A stretch of DNA of 64,000 nucleotides, from positions 235,433-299,432 of the forward strand of contig CAZOMY010000002.1 in assembly GCA_964581115.1 (NCBI GenBank). Reading direction: 5' to 3'. Below are positions 24,086-32,802 of the stretch, in pieces. This DNA is from 2-02-FULL-55-14 sp964581115 (GTDB lineage Bacteria > Bacteroidota > Ignavibacteria > UBA10030). Under the pieces are notes generated by a model. That model saw only the letters and a program-made list of their open reading frames with translations, was not told where the DNA came from and searched no databases. The position numbers and the translations under genes are program-made. Numbering within the stretch: position 1 is the stretch's first letter; each line of letters starts with the position of its first letter.

Positions 24086-26061
24086 CGCGCGCTTCCCGTT
24101 TCGCGCATATTCCTCTATGTTTATTCGCGACGGCCGCGTTATCATTCGGTGGTTGCTCGGTCTTCCAACCCGTGGGCGAGTTCTTCGCCCAAGGGTACCG
24201 CAATACGGTCTCGTATTTCAACGCGTACTACAATGCCTCGAAGCTGTATCGTACCGCCGTCGAGGAGATCGAGCAGGCCCGTCGCGCGCAACGGTCGGCT
24301 CTTACGCCGCTCCCCGTCGTCGGCAACGTTGCCCCCATTCCCGCCTCGGCACGCCAGAAACTGAATTCCGTCATCGACAAATGTTCGAACATTCTGGCCT
24401 TCCACTCGAAAAGCGATCTGGTCGACGATGCCCTGCTGCTCATTGCCAGGTCCTACTATCTGCAAGGGGAGTACGTCAAGTCTGAACGGAAATGCACGGA
24501 GCTGCTTGCCCAGTATCCGACGAGCGACCTGAGGAATGAAGCTCGTATCCTCTACGGACGGGTGCTGGCCGAGCTCTCCAGACCAGACGAGGCGCAAGCC
24601 GCCCTGACGGAGGGCCTGGCGGCCGCAGAGCTTGAAGGCCGCGATGGCGAGCAGGCCGAAGCGCTCGAGGCCTTGTCGACGCTAAGACGCAAACAGGGCG
24701 ATACAGCCGGTGCGTTGCGGTACGCATCGCGCCTTCGCGCCATCGCTCCCGACGACGAATCGGTTGCGTCGGCGATTCTCAACGAAGCACAGTTGCTCGT
24801 GGAGCAAGGCAGGCCGGGAGATGCGCTCGAGCCGCTGTCCTCCATCCCTCGAGCGACCGAAGAACCCTCGCTTGTGTTCGACGCCCAGATGCTGCGACTG
24901 GAGGCGCTGCGCCGGCTGGGACGTTACGAGGAGGCTCTTACGATCAACGAGGAGATGGCTCAAGACCTTCGGTTTAAAGATCGCCTCGGACCGGTTGCGC
25001 TGGAGCGTGCGAGGTTGCTCAAAGACGCCGGCAGAACGGAAGAAGCGATCGAAGCGTACACATTTGCCGACACGGCTTTTGCACGACAGGCATCAGCGGC
25101 CGACGCCGCCTATGAGCTGGGATATCTGTTTGAAACGGCGTTGAACGACTATGCGGCGGCGGCAAAGAAGTTTGAGCGATCGGGAGCCGCCGGATCGTTC
25201 ACCATCTCTGCCGAAGCCCGGCGACGGGCGTCCATGTTCAACCGGTATTTTCAGCTGCAAGCGCGACTCTCCCAGAATGACAGTCTGCGCCGCGCCGCCG
25301 AACTGCTTCCGCCCGATTCCACGGGCAGGCGGACCAATCTGGAGACCATCGACTCGCTCACGACCCTTCTGGCCGTGACGATGCAGGACCTGGGGGAGTG
25401 GTTTTACAGTGAGCTCCAGCGTCCTGATTCAGCCGGTTGGTGGCTCAAGCGGTCGGCCGACATGGGCCGACGGCATCGGAATACGCCCCGTGGCTGGTAC
25501 CTGTTGGCTGATCTGGCTCTCACCGACACAACGGGAATTCTCGGGCACCGAGACAGCCTGCTCCAACGTATCGTCCTGGAGTATCCGGAGTCACCGTATG
25601 CCGTGGAATCCCGGAAGAAGCTGGGGATGCAGGAGTACCGGGTCGAGGACCCGTCAGAGATCTTGTATCGGGAGGCGGAATTGGCCTCGGACGCCGGCTC
25701 GTATCAGCGGGCGGCGGACCGACTGGATTCGATCGTAACGGCCTATCCGTCGTCGGCGCTTGTCGCGAAGAGTCTGTACGCGGCAGGTTGGACCTATGAC
25801 AACCGGCTCGATCGAGCCGATAGCGCGGTTGTGCGATATCAGGCGGTCGTCCAGCGATTCGGCGCCACGGAGTATGCGGAGCAAGCCAGACGGCGGCTTG
25901 CCATGCTCGGCCCTGCCAAAACAGATTCAACAACGAAGCGTGCGGCGCCTCCCCGGCTCGATGAAGTGCGAGCGGAGCCGGTGAAGCCGGGGTCGGTACG
26001 CGACTCGGGCGCGCGCCGTTCGGCGGTCCGCGACAGCACGAAGAACAGGGAGATCGATTGA
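24082..26061 (+). CDS. TPR-rich lipoprotein, PorW/SprE-like
   Basis: The 659-residue protein has a signal peptide ending in SFGGC (C25), compatible with lipoprotein processing, then tetratricopeptide-type helices over nearly its full length (for example KSDLVDDALLLIARSYYLQG, SSALVAKSLYAAGWTYD) and a charged, disordered-looking tail after ~615. The segment YRNTVSYFNAYYNASKLYR after the lipobox recalls PorW/SprE-type lipoproteins that assist type IX secretion; no other T9SS gene is here, so that is a tentative comparison. It is coupled at both ends (ATGA before, TTGA after). Confidence 0.65.
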   Translation: MTRASRFAHIPLCLFATAALSFGGCSVFQPVGEFFAQGYRNTVSYFNAYYNASKLYRTAVEEIEQARRAQRSALTPLPVVGNVAPIPASARQKLNSVIDKCSNILAFHSKSDLVDDALLLIARSYYLQGEYVKSERKCTELLAQYPTSDLRNEARILYGRVLAELSRPDEAQAALTEGLAAAELEGRDGEQAEALEALSTLRRKQGDTAGALRYASRLRAIAPDDESVASAILNEAQLLVEQGRPGDALEPLSSIPRATEEPSLVFDAQMLRLEALRRLGRYEEALTINEEMAQDLRFKDRLGPVALERARLLKDAGRTEEAIEAYTFADTAFARQASAADAAYELGYLFETALNDYAAAAKKFERSGAAGSFTISAEARRRASMFNRYFQLQARLSQNDSLRRAAELLPPDSTGRRTNLETIDSLTTLLAVTMQDLGEWFYSELQRPDSAGWWLKRSADMGRRHRNTPRGWYLLADLALTDTTGILGHRDSLLQRIVLEYPESPYAVESRKKLGMQEYRVEDPSEILYREAELASDAGSYQRAADRLDSIVTAYPSSALVAKSLYAAGWTYDNRLDRADSAVVRYQAVVQRFGATEYAEQARRRLAMLGPAKTDSTTKRAAPPRLDEVRAEPVKPGSVRDSGARRSAVRDSTKNREID

Positions 26062-26831
26062 GCCGCACACACGCACAAGCCGTGGTCGTTGGCCGCGCTG
26101 AAGTGGCCGAAGGCATTTACCGATTGACCTTGCAGTGTCCTGAGATCGTGCCTGCGGTCCGGGCCGGCCAGTTCGTCAACCTCCGGGTCCGCGATGACGG
26201 ATGGGATCCGCTGCTGCGGAGGCCGTTCAGCGTCTCCTGGGTGGAGGACGACCGCATGGACCTCATCTTCAACGTTGTCGGTGCTGGAACGCGTGTCATG
26301 GCGGCGTACGAGCCCGGCCGCAGGGTCGACCTGCTGGGTCCGCTTGGCAAACCGTTCTCGATCGGGGCCGACCACCGTACGGCGCTGCTGGTCGGGGGAG
26401 GATTGGGCGTGGCACCACTTCCCATCCTGACAGAAGAGGCGCAGCGAGCGGGTCGGAAGGTCGTGACGTTCCTGGGAGCGCGAACGCGGCGTCATCTCTA
26501 CCGCGATCGACTGGCCGGGTTGCAGGTGGCGACGGATGACGGCTCGGAAGGCTTTCGCGGTACCGTCGTCGATCTGTTGGACGAGTATCTCCGGGAGCAT
26601 CGCGTGGAGTCGCCGATGATCTTTGGCTGCGGACCGACACCCATGTTGCGGGCACTCAGCGAATTCGCCCGCACGCGCGGCATACCATGCGAGTTGTCGC
26701 TCGAGGGTGAGATGGCGTGCGGCATCGGGTTGTGCCAGGGGTGCCCCATAGAGCGTGTCGGAGGGACGAAGCGATATGCGCTGGTCTGTACGGAAGGTCC
26801 GACCTTCCGGGCAGAGGAGGTGACCCTGTGA
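26058..26831 (+). CDS. pyrK: Dihydroorotate dehydrogenase electron-transfer subunit
   Basis: The 257-residue flavoprotein passes electrons from the PyrD subunit to NAD+. It has an FAD-binding barrel (LRRPFSVSW), an NAD-binding half (VGGGLGVAPLP, GCGPTPMLRA) and four C-terminal cysteines for the 2Fe-2S cluster (EMACGIGLCQGC and LVCTEGP). Its partner pyrD follows with overlapping codons. The inferred start is a TTG at 26058 that overlaps the previous stop (TTGA), since no ATG or GTG fits before the first beta strand except GTG at codon 9. Confidence 0.92.
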   Translation: MSRTHAQAVVVGRAEVAEGIYRLTLQCPEIVPAVRAGQFVNLRVRDDGWDPLLRRPFSVSWVEDDRMDLIFNVVGAGTRVMAAYEPGRRVDLLGPLGKPFSIGADHRTALLVGGGLGVAPLPILTEEAQRAGRKVVTFLGARTRRHLYRDRLAGLQVATDDGSEGFRGTVVDLLDEYLREHRVESPMIFGCGPTPMLRALSEFARTRGIPCELSLEGEMACGIGLCQGCPIERVGGTKRYALVCTEGPTFRAEEVTL

Positions 26832-27775
26832 TGGTCAAGACCTCGTTCCGGCTGCGTGAGGTCGAGTTCGCCAACCGGGTCTTCGTCGCATCGGGGACGT
26901 TCGGGTACGGCGACGAGGTGCTCGACCTGTGCGACCCGAACCGGCTGGGCGGGATCATGACCAAGTCGCTTTCGTGGAAACCGCGGGATGGTAACCCGCC
27001 GCGGCGGGTCGTGGAGACGCCATCGGGCATGCTCAATTCGATCGGGCTTGCCAACATCGGCGTACACGAGTTCATCGAAAAGAAGCTTCCGCAGCTCCGC
27101 TCGCTTCGCACGCGCGTCGTCGCCAACATCGCCGCCAGTTCCGTCGACGAATACGCTCAGGTCTTGTCGCTCCTCGACGATCAGGAGGGGGTCGACGCTT
27201 TCGAGATCAACGTCTCGTGCCCGAATGTCAAAGAAGGCGGTCTCAACTTCGGGACCAACGTCGACCGGACGCGCGAAATTACACGCCGCCTCCGACCGCT
27301 GACCGAACGTCCCCTCATCATCAAGCTGACGCCGAACGTGACGCACATCTCCGATTTCGCCCGGGCCGTGGAAGAGGAGGGGGCTGATGCGGTCTCGCTC
27401 ATCAATACCCTTGTCGGCATGGCGGTTGACATCCATACGGCTCGCCCGAAGCTGTCAACGGTCACGGGCGGTCTGTCCGGACCGGCGATCAAGCCGGTCG
27501 CCCTTGCCAAGGTCTATGAAGTCTCGAAGGCCGTCAAGATCCCGATCTTCGGCATTGGCGGTATCATGTCAACCGAGGATGCCGTTGAATTCCTGATGGT
27601 CGGCGCGACCGCCGTTCAAGTCGGGACGCTCAACTTCGTCGACCCGGCCGCCAGCGGACGAATTGCCGATGGGGTCACGGCTTTCGCCGCCTCTCGAGGT
27701 CTCACCGACGTCGGCCAGTTGGTCGGCTCTCTCAAGGCCGACGTTTCCGCTTCGATCCTCCAGTCGTGGCTCTGA
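26831..27775 (+). CDS. pyrD: Dihydroorotate dehydrogenase, class 1B catalytic subunit
   Basis: The 314-residue FMN enzyme oxidises dihydroorotate to orotate in pyrimidine synthesis. The catalytic cysteine is C130 in INVSCPNVKEGG, the class 1 signature, and FMN-binding GIGGIMSTEDA lies near 245. With pyrK directly upstream this is the NAD-dependent class 1B form. The ATG at 26831 overlaps the pyrK stop (TGATG); GTG at 26828 is an in-frame alternative. Confidence 0.96.
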   Translation: MVKTSFRLREVEFANRVFVASGTFGYGDEVLDLCDPNRLGGIMTKSLSWKPRDGNPPRRVVETPSGMLNSIGLANIGVHEFIEKKLPQLRSLRTRVVANIAASSVDEYAQVLSLLDDQEGVDAFEINVSCPNVKEGGLNFGTNVDRTREITRRLRPLTERPLIIKLTPNVTHISDFARAVEEEGADAVSLINTLVGMAVDIHTARPKLSTVTGGLSGPAIKPVALAKVYEVSKAVKIPIFGIGGIMSTEDAVEFLMVGATAVQVGTLNFVDPAASGRIADGVTAFAASRGLTDVGQLVGSLKADVSASILQSWL

Positions 27776-29094
27776 CACGTCGATCCTGGCCGGCAACCTA
27801 TCCCCAGGCCATCCGCGAACTTTACGCCCTGCAATCAGTCGGGATCAAGCTGGGGCTCCAGAATGTCCGCGGCTTGTTGCAGACAATAGGGAACCCGCAC
27901 CGGAGATTTCGGTCGATCCATCTCGCCGGTACCAATGGGAAGGGATCGACGGCCGCCATGCTGGCCGCGATCCTGACGGAGGCCGGCTACCGGACCGGTC
28001 TCTACACCTCGCCGCATCTGGTCGATTTCCGAGAGCGGATGCGCATTGACGGCCGCGAGATCCCGGCCGGGCGCGTCGTTGAGTGGTCGCGGCGCCTGTT
28101 GCCAGAGATCTGGAGACGGCGAGCGACCTTCTTCGAGGCGGTCACGACCATGGCATTCGGCTGGTTTGCAGACGAAGAGGTCGATGTGGCGGTCGTTGAG
28201 ACGGGCTTGGGCGGCCGCTTGGACGCCACCAACGTTCTCTCGCCCGTCTTGAGCATCATTACAACGATCGGCCTTGAACACACATCGATCCTCGGCCCAA
28301 CGGTCGATCGGATCGCGTTTGAGAAAGCGGGGATCATCAAACCGGGGACACCTTGCGTGGTCGGCGTACCTGACGGTCCGGCTCGGTCGGTGATCGAACG
28401 GCGCGCACGCGAGCTCGGCTCACCTGTCATTGACGCCTCGTCTTGTCCAATCCGGCTTGGCCCACGCTCGATCGAGGGCACCGAAGTATCGATGCCGGGT
28501 GCCTCGGGTCAATGGACCAGGATCCGAGTCGGCCTCCCGGGTCTGTTCCAGTCAGGGAATATCCAGACCGCGCTCGCTGCCGTGGAAGCGCTGCGGCAGG
28601 TGAGGATGCCGATACCCCAAGCTGCGGTCGTTCGAGGACTGCGCGATGTTGTGTCGCTTACGGGTGTGCGGGGGCGTCTTTCGCTGGTGCGTAAAAACCC
28701 GCGCATCATCCTTGACGTCGGCCATAATCCGGCGGCGATGCGGATGCTGGCCGCGTCATTGCGCGACCTCAAGGTCCGCCCTACGGCGACCGTTATCGGC
28801 GTTGCTGCCGACAAGGACCTTCGCTCCATCGCGAGAGCCATTGGGATGGTGGCGGGGGACGTGATCGCTGTCGCGGCCCGCACGAGCCGCGCTCGACCAG
28901 CTTCCGACGTATCGGCGGCGTTCGAGGCCGTCGGCCGGAACTCGGTCGTGGCGCCTTCAGTTGCCGAGGGCCTGCGTCAGGCCATCCGACGGTCGGGTCG
29001 ACATGGCACCCTTCTTGTAACCGGTTCGCACTTCGTGGCAGGTGAGGCATTGGCATACCTTGAGCGCCGCCGCTACTTGACAATCAGTCAATAA
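27766..29094 (+). CDS. folC: Folylpolyglutamate/dihydrofolate synthase
   Basis: The 442-residue Mur-ligase-type enzyme adds glutamate to folates. The P-loop AGTNGKGST (~54-62), GLGGRLDATN (~147-156), an FEKAGIIKPGTP block and DVGHNPAAM in the C-terminal domain are all present. Whether it is bifunctional cannot be seen. The start is GTG 27766, ten bases inside pyrD; no better start keeps the N-terminal helix YPQAIRELYALQ. It ends inside the -10 region of the rho promoter-like site. Confidence 0.92.
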   Translation: MALTRRSWPATYPQAIRELYALQSVGIKLGLQNVRGLLQTIGNPHRRFRSIHLAGTNGKGSTAAMLAAILTEAGYRTGLYTSPHLVDFRERMRIDGREIPAGRVVEWSRRLLPEIWRRRATFFEAVTTMAFGWFADEEVDVAVVETGLGGRLDATNVLSPVLSIITTIGLEHTSILGPTVDRIAFEKAGIIKPGTPCVVGVPDGPARSVIERRARELGSPVIDASSCPIRLGPRSIEGTEVSMPGASGQWTRIRVGLPGLFQSGNIQTALAAVEALRQVRMPIPQAAVVRGLRDVVSLTGVRGRLSLVRKNPRIILDVGHNPAAMRMLAASLRDLKVRPTATVIGVAADKDLRSIARAIGMVAGDVIAVAARTSRARPASDVSAAFEAVGRNSVVAPSVAEGLRQAIRRSGRHGTLLVTGSHFVAGEALAYLERRRYLTISQ

Positions 29095-29105
29095 TGGTCT
29101 ATACT
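29077..29105 (+). promoter_or_regulatory. Promoter of rho
   Basis: TTGACA (29077-29082), 17-base spacer, TATACT (29100-29105): near-consensus sigma-70 type. Start ~29112 gives a leader of ~167 bases (to 29278), long enough for the autoregulation known for rho in other bacteria; the leader itself shows no clear hairpin with a T-tract. Confidence 0.7.
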
Positions 29106-29278
29106 AACGGCGGTTCTGGGCTCCATCCGGAGCAACGAGACCGACCCGTCGAACCCCCTCGACCACCACCTTTTCCCCGACCTCAATTTCATTCCCGGAT
29201 GCGGTCCTGAATGGCGCCGCGGTCCGTGCCGTTTCCGCGTCCGATCCACATCCGCCTCATCATCGAAGGAATCCCTCC

Positions 29279-30532
29279 ATGCCCATGGACATCACCGAAC
29301 TCAAGTCCAAGAAGATCGCGGAGTTGAACCTCATCGCGAAGGACTTGAACATCGCCGGATACAGCGATCTGCGGAAACAGGAGCTGATCTTCAAGATCCT
29401 CGAGGCGCAGAGCCAGAAGGACGGCGTGGGATTCAGCAAAGGGGTGTTGGAAGTATTGCCCGACGGCTACGGCTTCCTCCGATCGGTGAGCTACAACTAC
29501 CTGCCGTCGCCCGACGATATCTACGTTTCGCCGTCGCAGATCAAGAAGTTCATGTTGCGGACGGGCGATACGGTGACCGGTCAGGTGCGACCGCCGAAGG
29601 AAGGGGAGCGGTTCTTTGCGCTGTTGCGCGTCGAGGCCGTCAACGACGACCATCCGGACCAGATCCGCGACCGGGTACTTTTCGACAACCTCACTCCCCT
29701 GTATGCGAACTCGCGCATCAAGCTCGAAACGATCCCCGGCGAGTACGCCATGCGGGTGCTTGACCTCCTTGCCCCGATCGGTAAGGGCCAGCGAGGCATG
29801 ATCGTATCTCCCCCCAAGGCCGGCAAGACCATTCTTCTGCAGAAGATCGCCAACAGCATCAGCCGCAACCACCCCGAGGTCAAGCTCATCGTTCTGCTCA
29901 TCGATGAACGTCCCGAGGAGGTCACCGACATGGAGCGATCGGTGAGCGCCGAGGTGATCAGCTCGACGTTTGACGAGCCGCCCGAGCGGCACGTACAGGT
30001 GGCCGACATGGTGCTTGAGAAGGCGAAGCGTCTCGTCGAGGCGAAGAAGGACGTCGTCGTCCTGCTTGACAGCATCACGCGTTTGGCGAGGGCCCACAAC
30101 ACCGTCATTCCGCATTCCGGCAAGATCCTGTCGGGGGGCGTGGACGCGAACGCCCTGCATCGCCCGAAGCGGTTCTTTGGCGCGGCTCGGAACATTGAAG
30201 AGGGGGGGAGTCTCACGATCATCGCGACGGCCCTCATCGAGACCGGCAGTCGGATGGATGAGGTCATCTTCGAGGAATTCAAAGGAACGGGCAACTCCGA
30301 GATCGTGCTCGACCGCGGGCTGAGCGACAAGCGGGTCTTCCCGGCCATCAACGTCAACAAGAGCGGGACCCGCAAGGAAGAGATGTTGATGGAGGAGGAT
30401 GAACTGAACCGGGTCTGGATCCTCCGCAAGTTTCTGAGCGACCTATCGCCGATCGAAGCGATGGAGCTCATGCTCGACAAGATGCGGGGGACGAAGTCGA
30501 ACAAGGAGTTTTTGAAGGTGATGAATAGTTGA
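29279..30532 (+). CDS. rho: Transcription termination factor Rho
   Basis: The 417-residue hexameric RNA helicase ends transcription at rut sites. The N-terminal SAP-like and cold-shock RNA-binding parts include EVLPDGYGFLRS and YNYLPSPDDIYVSPSQ, and the ATPase domain has the Walker A SPPKAGKT (~178-185), Walker B VVVLLDSITRLAR and the LSGGVDANAL loop. No long insertion is present between the domains, unlike many Bacteroidetes Rho proteins. ATG 29279 and a second ATG two codons later are both usable. Confidence 0.97.
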   Translation: MPMDITELKSKKIAELNLIAKDLNIAGYSDLRKQELIFKILEAQSQKDGVGFSKGVLEVLPDGYGFLRSVSYNYLPSPDDIYVSPSQIKKFMLRTGDTVTGQVRPPKEGERFFALLRVEAVNDDHPDQIRDRVLFDNLTPLYANSRIKLETIPGEYAMRVLDLLAPIGKGQRGMIVSPPKAGKTILLQKIANSISRNHPEVKLIVLLIDERPEEVTDMERSVSAEVISSTFDEPPERHVQVADMVLEKAKRLVEAKKDVVVLLDSITRLARAHNTVIPHSGKILSGGVDANALHRPKRFFGAARNIEEGGSLTIIATALIETGSRMDEVIFEEFKGTGNSEIVLDRGLSDKRVFPAINVNKSGTRKEEMLMEEDELNRVWILRKFLSDLSPIEAMELMLDKMRGTKSNKEFLKVMNS

Positions 30533-30561
30533 GTGCGCACGATCAGCAAACCAGAGGCGTA

Positions 30562-30649
30562 GCTACGAAGGACACGAAGGAACACGAAGTCATGGCTTGA
30601 GGTTGAGGCACTTAAGAGGTCTCTTCGTGTTTTCCGTGTACTTTGTGGC
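30562..30649. repeat. Imperfect inverted repeat of the CACGAAGG type
   Basis: Left arm 30562-30589 (GCTACGAAGGACACGAAGG...) and right arm 30623-30649 are imperfect inverted copies of ~27 bases around a ~33-base loop. The repeated unit ACGAAGGACACGAAGG is a short tandem module. It lies between rho and the thiolase gene; it may act as a REP-like element or terminator-like structure. A related motif (GCGCAAAGGACGC) is found at 63332-63359. Confidence 0.6.
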
Positions 30650-30688
30650 TCCCAATCATTTGAGTTTCGCACTATCCTGGACTCTGCC

Positions 30689-31867
30689 ATGAAGGACGCC
30701 GTCATTGTCAGTGCCTGCCGCACGCCGATCGGCTCGTTCGGCGGGACGTTGAGTTCGATCCCGGCTCCCCGATTGGGCGCCATCGCCATCAAAGAAGCTG
30801 TCCGAAGGGCGGGAGTGCAGCCTTCCGACGTCAATGAAGCCATCATGGGTAACGTCTTGGCGGCCGGCGAGGGTCAAGCGCCGGCCCGTCAGGCGGCGCT
30901 GTTCGCCGGACTGCCCGAGTCGGTCGAATGCATGACCATCAACAAGGTCTGCGGTTCCGGGCTCAAGGCCGTGATGCTGGCCGCGCAGGCGATCGAACTC
31001 GGCCACGCCACGACGATCGTCGCCGGCGGCATGGAGAGCATGTCGAATGTACCGTACCTGCTCGAGAAGGCCCGCACCGGATATCGAATGGGGCATGGCC
31101 AGGTGATCGATGGCATGGTGAAGGACGGTCTGTGGGACGTCTACAACGATTATCACATGGGGAACGCGGCGGAGCTCTGCGCAAAGGAATGCCAGATCCC
31201 GCGCGAAGCGCAGGACGCATTCGCCGTCGAAAGCTACAAGCGCGCGCAGACAGCGTGGAAGGAGGGACGATTCGCCGACGAGGTTGTCCCTGTCGTCATC
31301 GAAGGAAGGAAAGGCGCGGAGACCGTGGCGCAGGATGAAGAACCGTTCAAGACCGATTTTGACAAGATCCCGAAACTGAAGCCGGCATTCATAAAGGACG
31401 GCACGGTGACAGCCGCGAACGCCTCGAAGATCAACGACGGCGCCGCGGCGCTCGTCGTCATGTCGGCCGATGAGGCGAAGAAGCGTGGTCTGAAGCCTCT
31501 GGCGAAGATCGAAGCCTACGCGGCCTTTGCCAAGAAGCCCGAATGGTTCACGACCGCTCCGGCGGATGTCATCCAGAAGGTCCTGGCCCGCGCCGGCAAG
31601 ACGGTGAGCGATATCGACCTCTTTGAAGTGAACGAGGCGTTTGCGGTGGTGGCGTTGGCTGTGAATCAAGCCGCGAAGCTCGACCCTGCCAGAGTGAACG
31701 TCAACGGAGGCGCGGTGGCGCTCGGTCACCCGATCGGTGCCAGCGGCGCGCGCATTCTGGTGACCCTCTTGTCAGCGATGAAGCAACGCGACGTCCGTAC
31801 GGGCATGGCCGCCATCTGCATCGGCGGCGGCGAAGCGTGCGGTCTTCTTGTCGAACGGATCTCATGA
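30689..31867 (+). CDS. Acetyl-CoA C-acetyltransferase (thiolase)
   Basis: The 392-residue thiolase condenses or cleaves acetoacetyl-CoA. Catalytic residues are C88 (INKVCGSGLKA), H347 (LGHPIGASGAR) and C377 (CIGGGEACG). Length and motifs fit the biosynthetic/degradative AtoB-PhaA group. It is followed by a 3-hydroxyacyl-CoA dehydrogenase and an acyl-CoA dehydrogenase, making a short C4 acyl-CoA operon whose direction (butyrate oxidation or synthesis) is open. The nearest promoter is not clear; an inverted repeat lies just upstream. Confidence 0.95.
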   Translation: MKDAVIVSACRTPIGSFGGTLSSIPAPRLGAIAIKEAVRRAGVQPSDVNEAIMGNVLAAGEGQAPARQAALFAGLPESVECMTINKVCGSGLKAVMLAAQAIELGHATTIVAGGMESMSNVPYLLEKARTGYRMGHGQVIDGMVKDGLWDVYNDYHMGNAAELCAKECQIPREAQDAFAVESYKRAQTAWKEGRFADEVVPVVIEGRKGAETVAQDEEPFKTDFDKIPKLKPAFIKDGTVTAANASKINDGAAALVVMSADEAKKRGLKPLAKIEAYAAFAKKPEWFTTAPADVIQKVLARAGKTVSDIDLFEVNEAFAVVALAVNQAAKLDPARVNVNGGAVALGHPIGASGARILVTLLSAMKQRDVRTGMAAICIGGGEACGLLVERIS

Positions 31868-31887
31868 TCGTTACACCGGAGCGTACC

Positions 31888-32748
31888 ATGTCCAGCATCG
31901 ATCGCGTCACCGTCATCGGTTCCGGAACGATGGGGAACGGCATTGCCCACGTCTTCGCGCAGTACGGCCACGAGGTCGCGCTCTGCGACGTGAAGCAGGA
32001 ATTCCTCGACCGGGCCCTTGCGACCATCGGCGGAAACCTCGACCGCCAGATCAAGAAGGGGTCGGTCACCGAAGACCAGAAGAAGGCGATCCTGGGGAGG
32101 ATCACCGCCACGACCGACCTCGCCACCGCTGTCAAGGGTGCCGGACTCGTGGTCGAGGCCATCACGGAACAAGTCGAGGCAAAGAAAGGCCTCTATCGAG
32201 AGCTCGACCGCTTGACGCCGTCGGAGGTCATTCTCGCCAGTAATACGTCTTCCATCTCCATCACCGAACTGGCCGCCGTGACGAAGCGACCCGACAATGT
32301 GATCGGGATGCACTTCATGAATCCGGTGCCGGTCATGAAGCTCGTCGAGATCATTCGCGGGCTTTCAACCTCCGATGCCACCTATGCGACCGTCCGCGAC
32401 CTGACGGCGAAGCTCGAAAAGACGCCGGTCGAGGTGCGCGATTATCCGGGATTTGTATCGAACCGGGTCCTTCTACCCATGCTCAACGAGGCGATGTTCT
32501 GCGTGATGGAAGGAGTCGCCACCCCTGAGGCGATCGACACCGTGATGAAGCTGGGGATGAACCATCCGATGGGACCTTTGCAACTGGCCGACTTCATCGG
32601 ACTGGACGTCTGCCTCTCCATCATGGAGGTCCTGCATGATGGGCTGGGCGACAGCAAGTACCGGCCGTGTCCGTTGCTCAAAAAAATGGTGGCCGCCGGA
32701 CATCTCGGAAAGAAATCGGGCAAAGGATTCTACGAATACGCAAAGTGA
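31888..32748 (+). CDS. 3-hydroxybutyryl-CoA dehydrogenase
   Basis: The 286-residue enzyme interconverts 3-hydroxybutyryl-CoA and acetoacetyl-CoA with NAD(P). It has the dinucleotide loop GSGTMG (11-16), the SNTSS substrate serine region, the catalytic histidine in MHFMNPVPVMKLVE and the C-terminal GKKSGKGFYEY signature. ATG 31888 is chosen because GGAG lies six bases upstream and the Rossmann strand starts at residue 7; ATG 31864, overlapping the thiolase stop, would add eight residues. Crotonase, the intervening step, is not in the window. Confidence 0.95.
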   Translation: MSSIDRVTVIGSGTMGNGIAHVFAQYGHEVALCDVKQEFLDRALATIGGNLDRQIKKGSVTEDQKKAILGRITATTDLATAVKGAGLVVEAITEQVEAKKGLYRELDRLTPSEVILASNTSSISITELAAVTKRPDNVIGMHFMNPVPVMKLVEIIRGLSTSDATYATVRDLTAKLEKTPVEVRDYPGFVSNRVLLPMLNEAMFCVMEGVATPEAIDTVMKLGMNHPMGPLQLADFIGLDVCLSIMEVLHDGLGDSKYRPCPLLKKMVAAGHLGKKSGKGFYEYAK

Positions 32749-32802
32749 CGCCGCGGCGTGCGCGGCGCACACCAGGGAACCCTCTTACGACCGATCGCCC
32801 CC

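Noticed and set aside
24082..26061. Evidence for a type IX secretion locus
   Set aside because: One TPR lipoprotein vaguely like PorW is not enough; no PorK/L/M/N/V or CTD-bearing proteins were recognised.
29581..30846. 421-codon minus-strand frame opposite rho
   Set aside because: Low-complexity Ser/Arg-rich translation and full overlap with an unmistakable rho gene.
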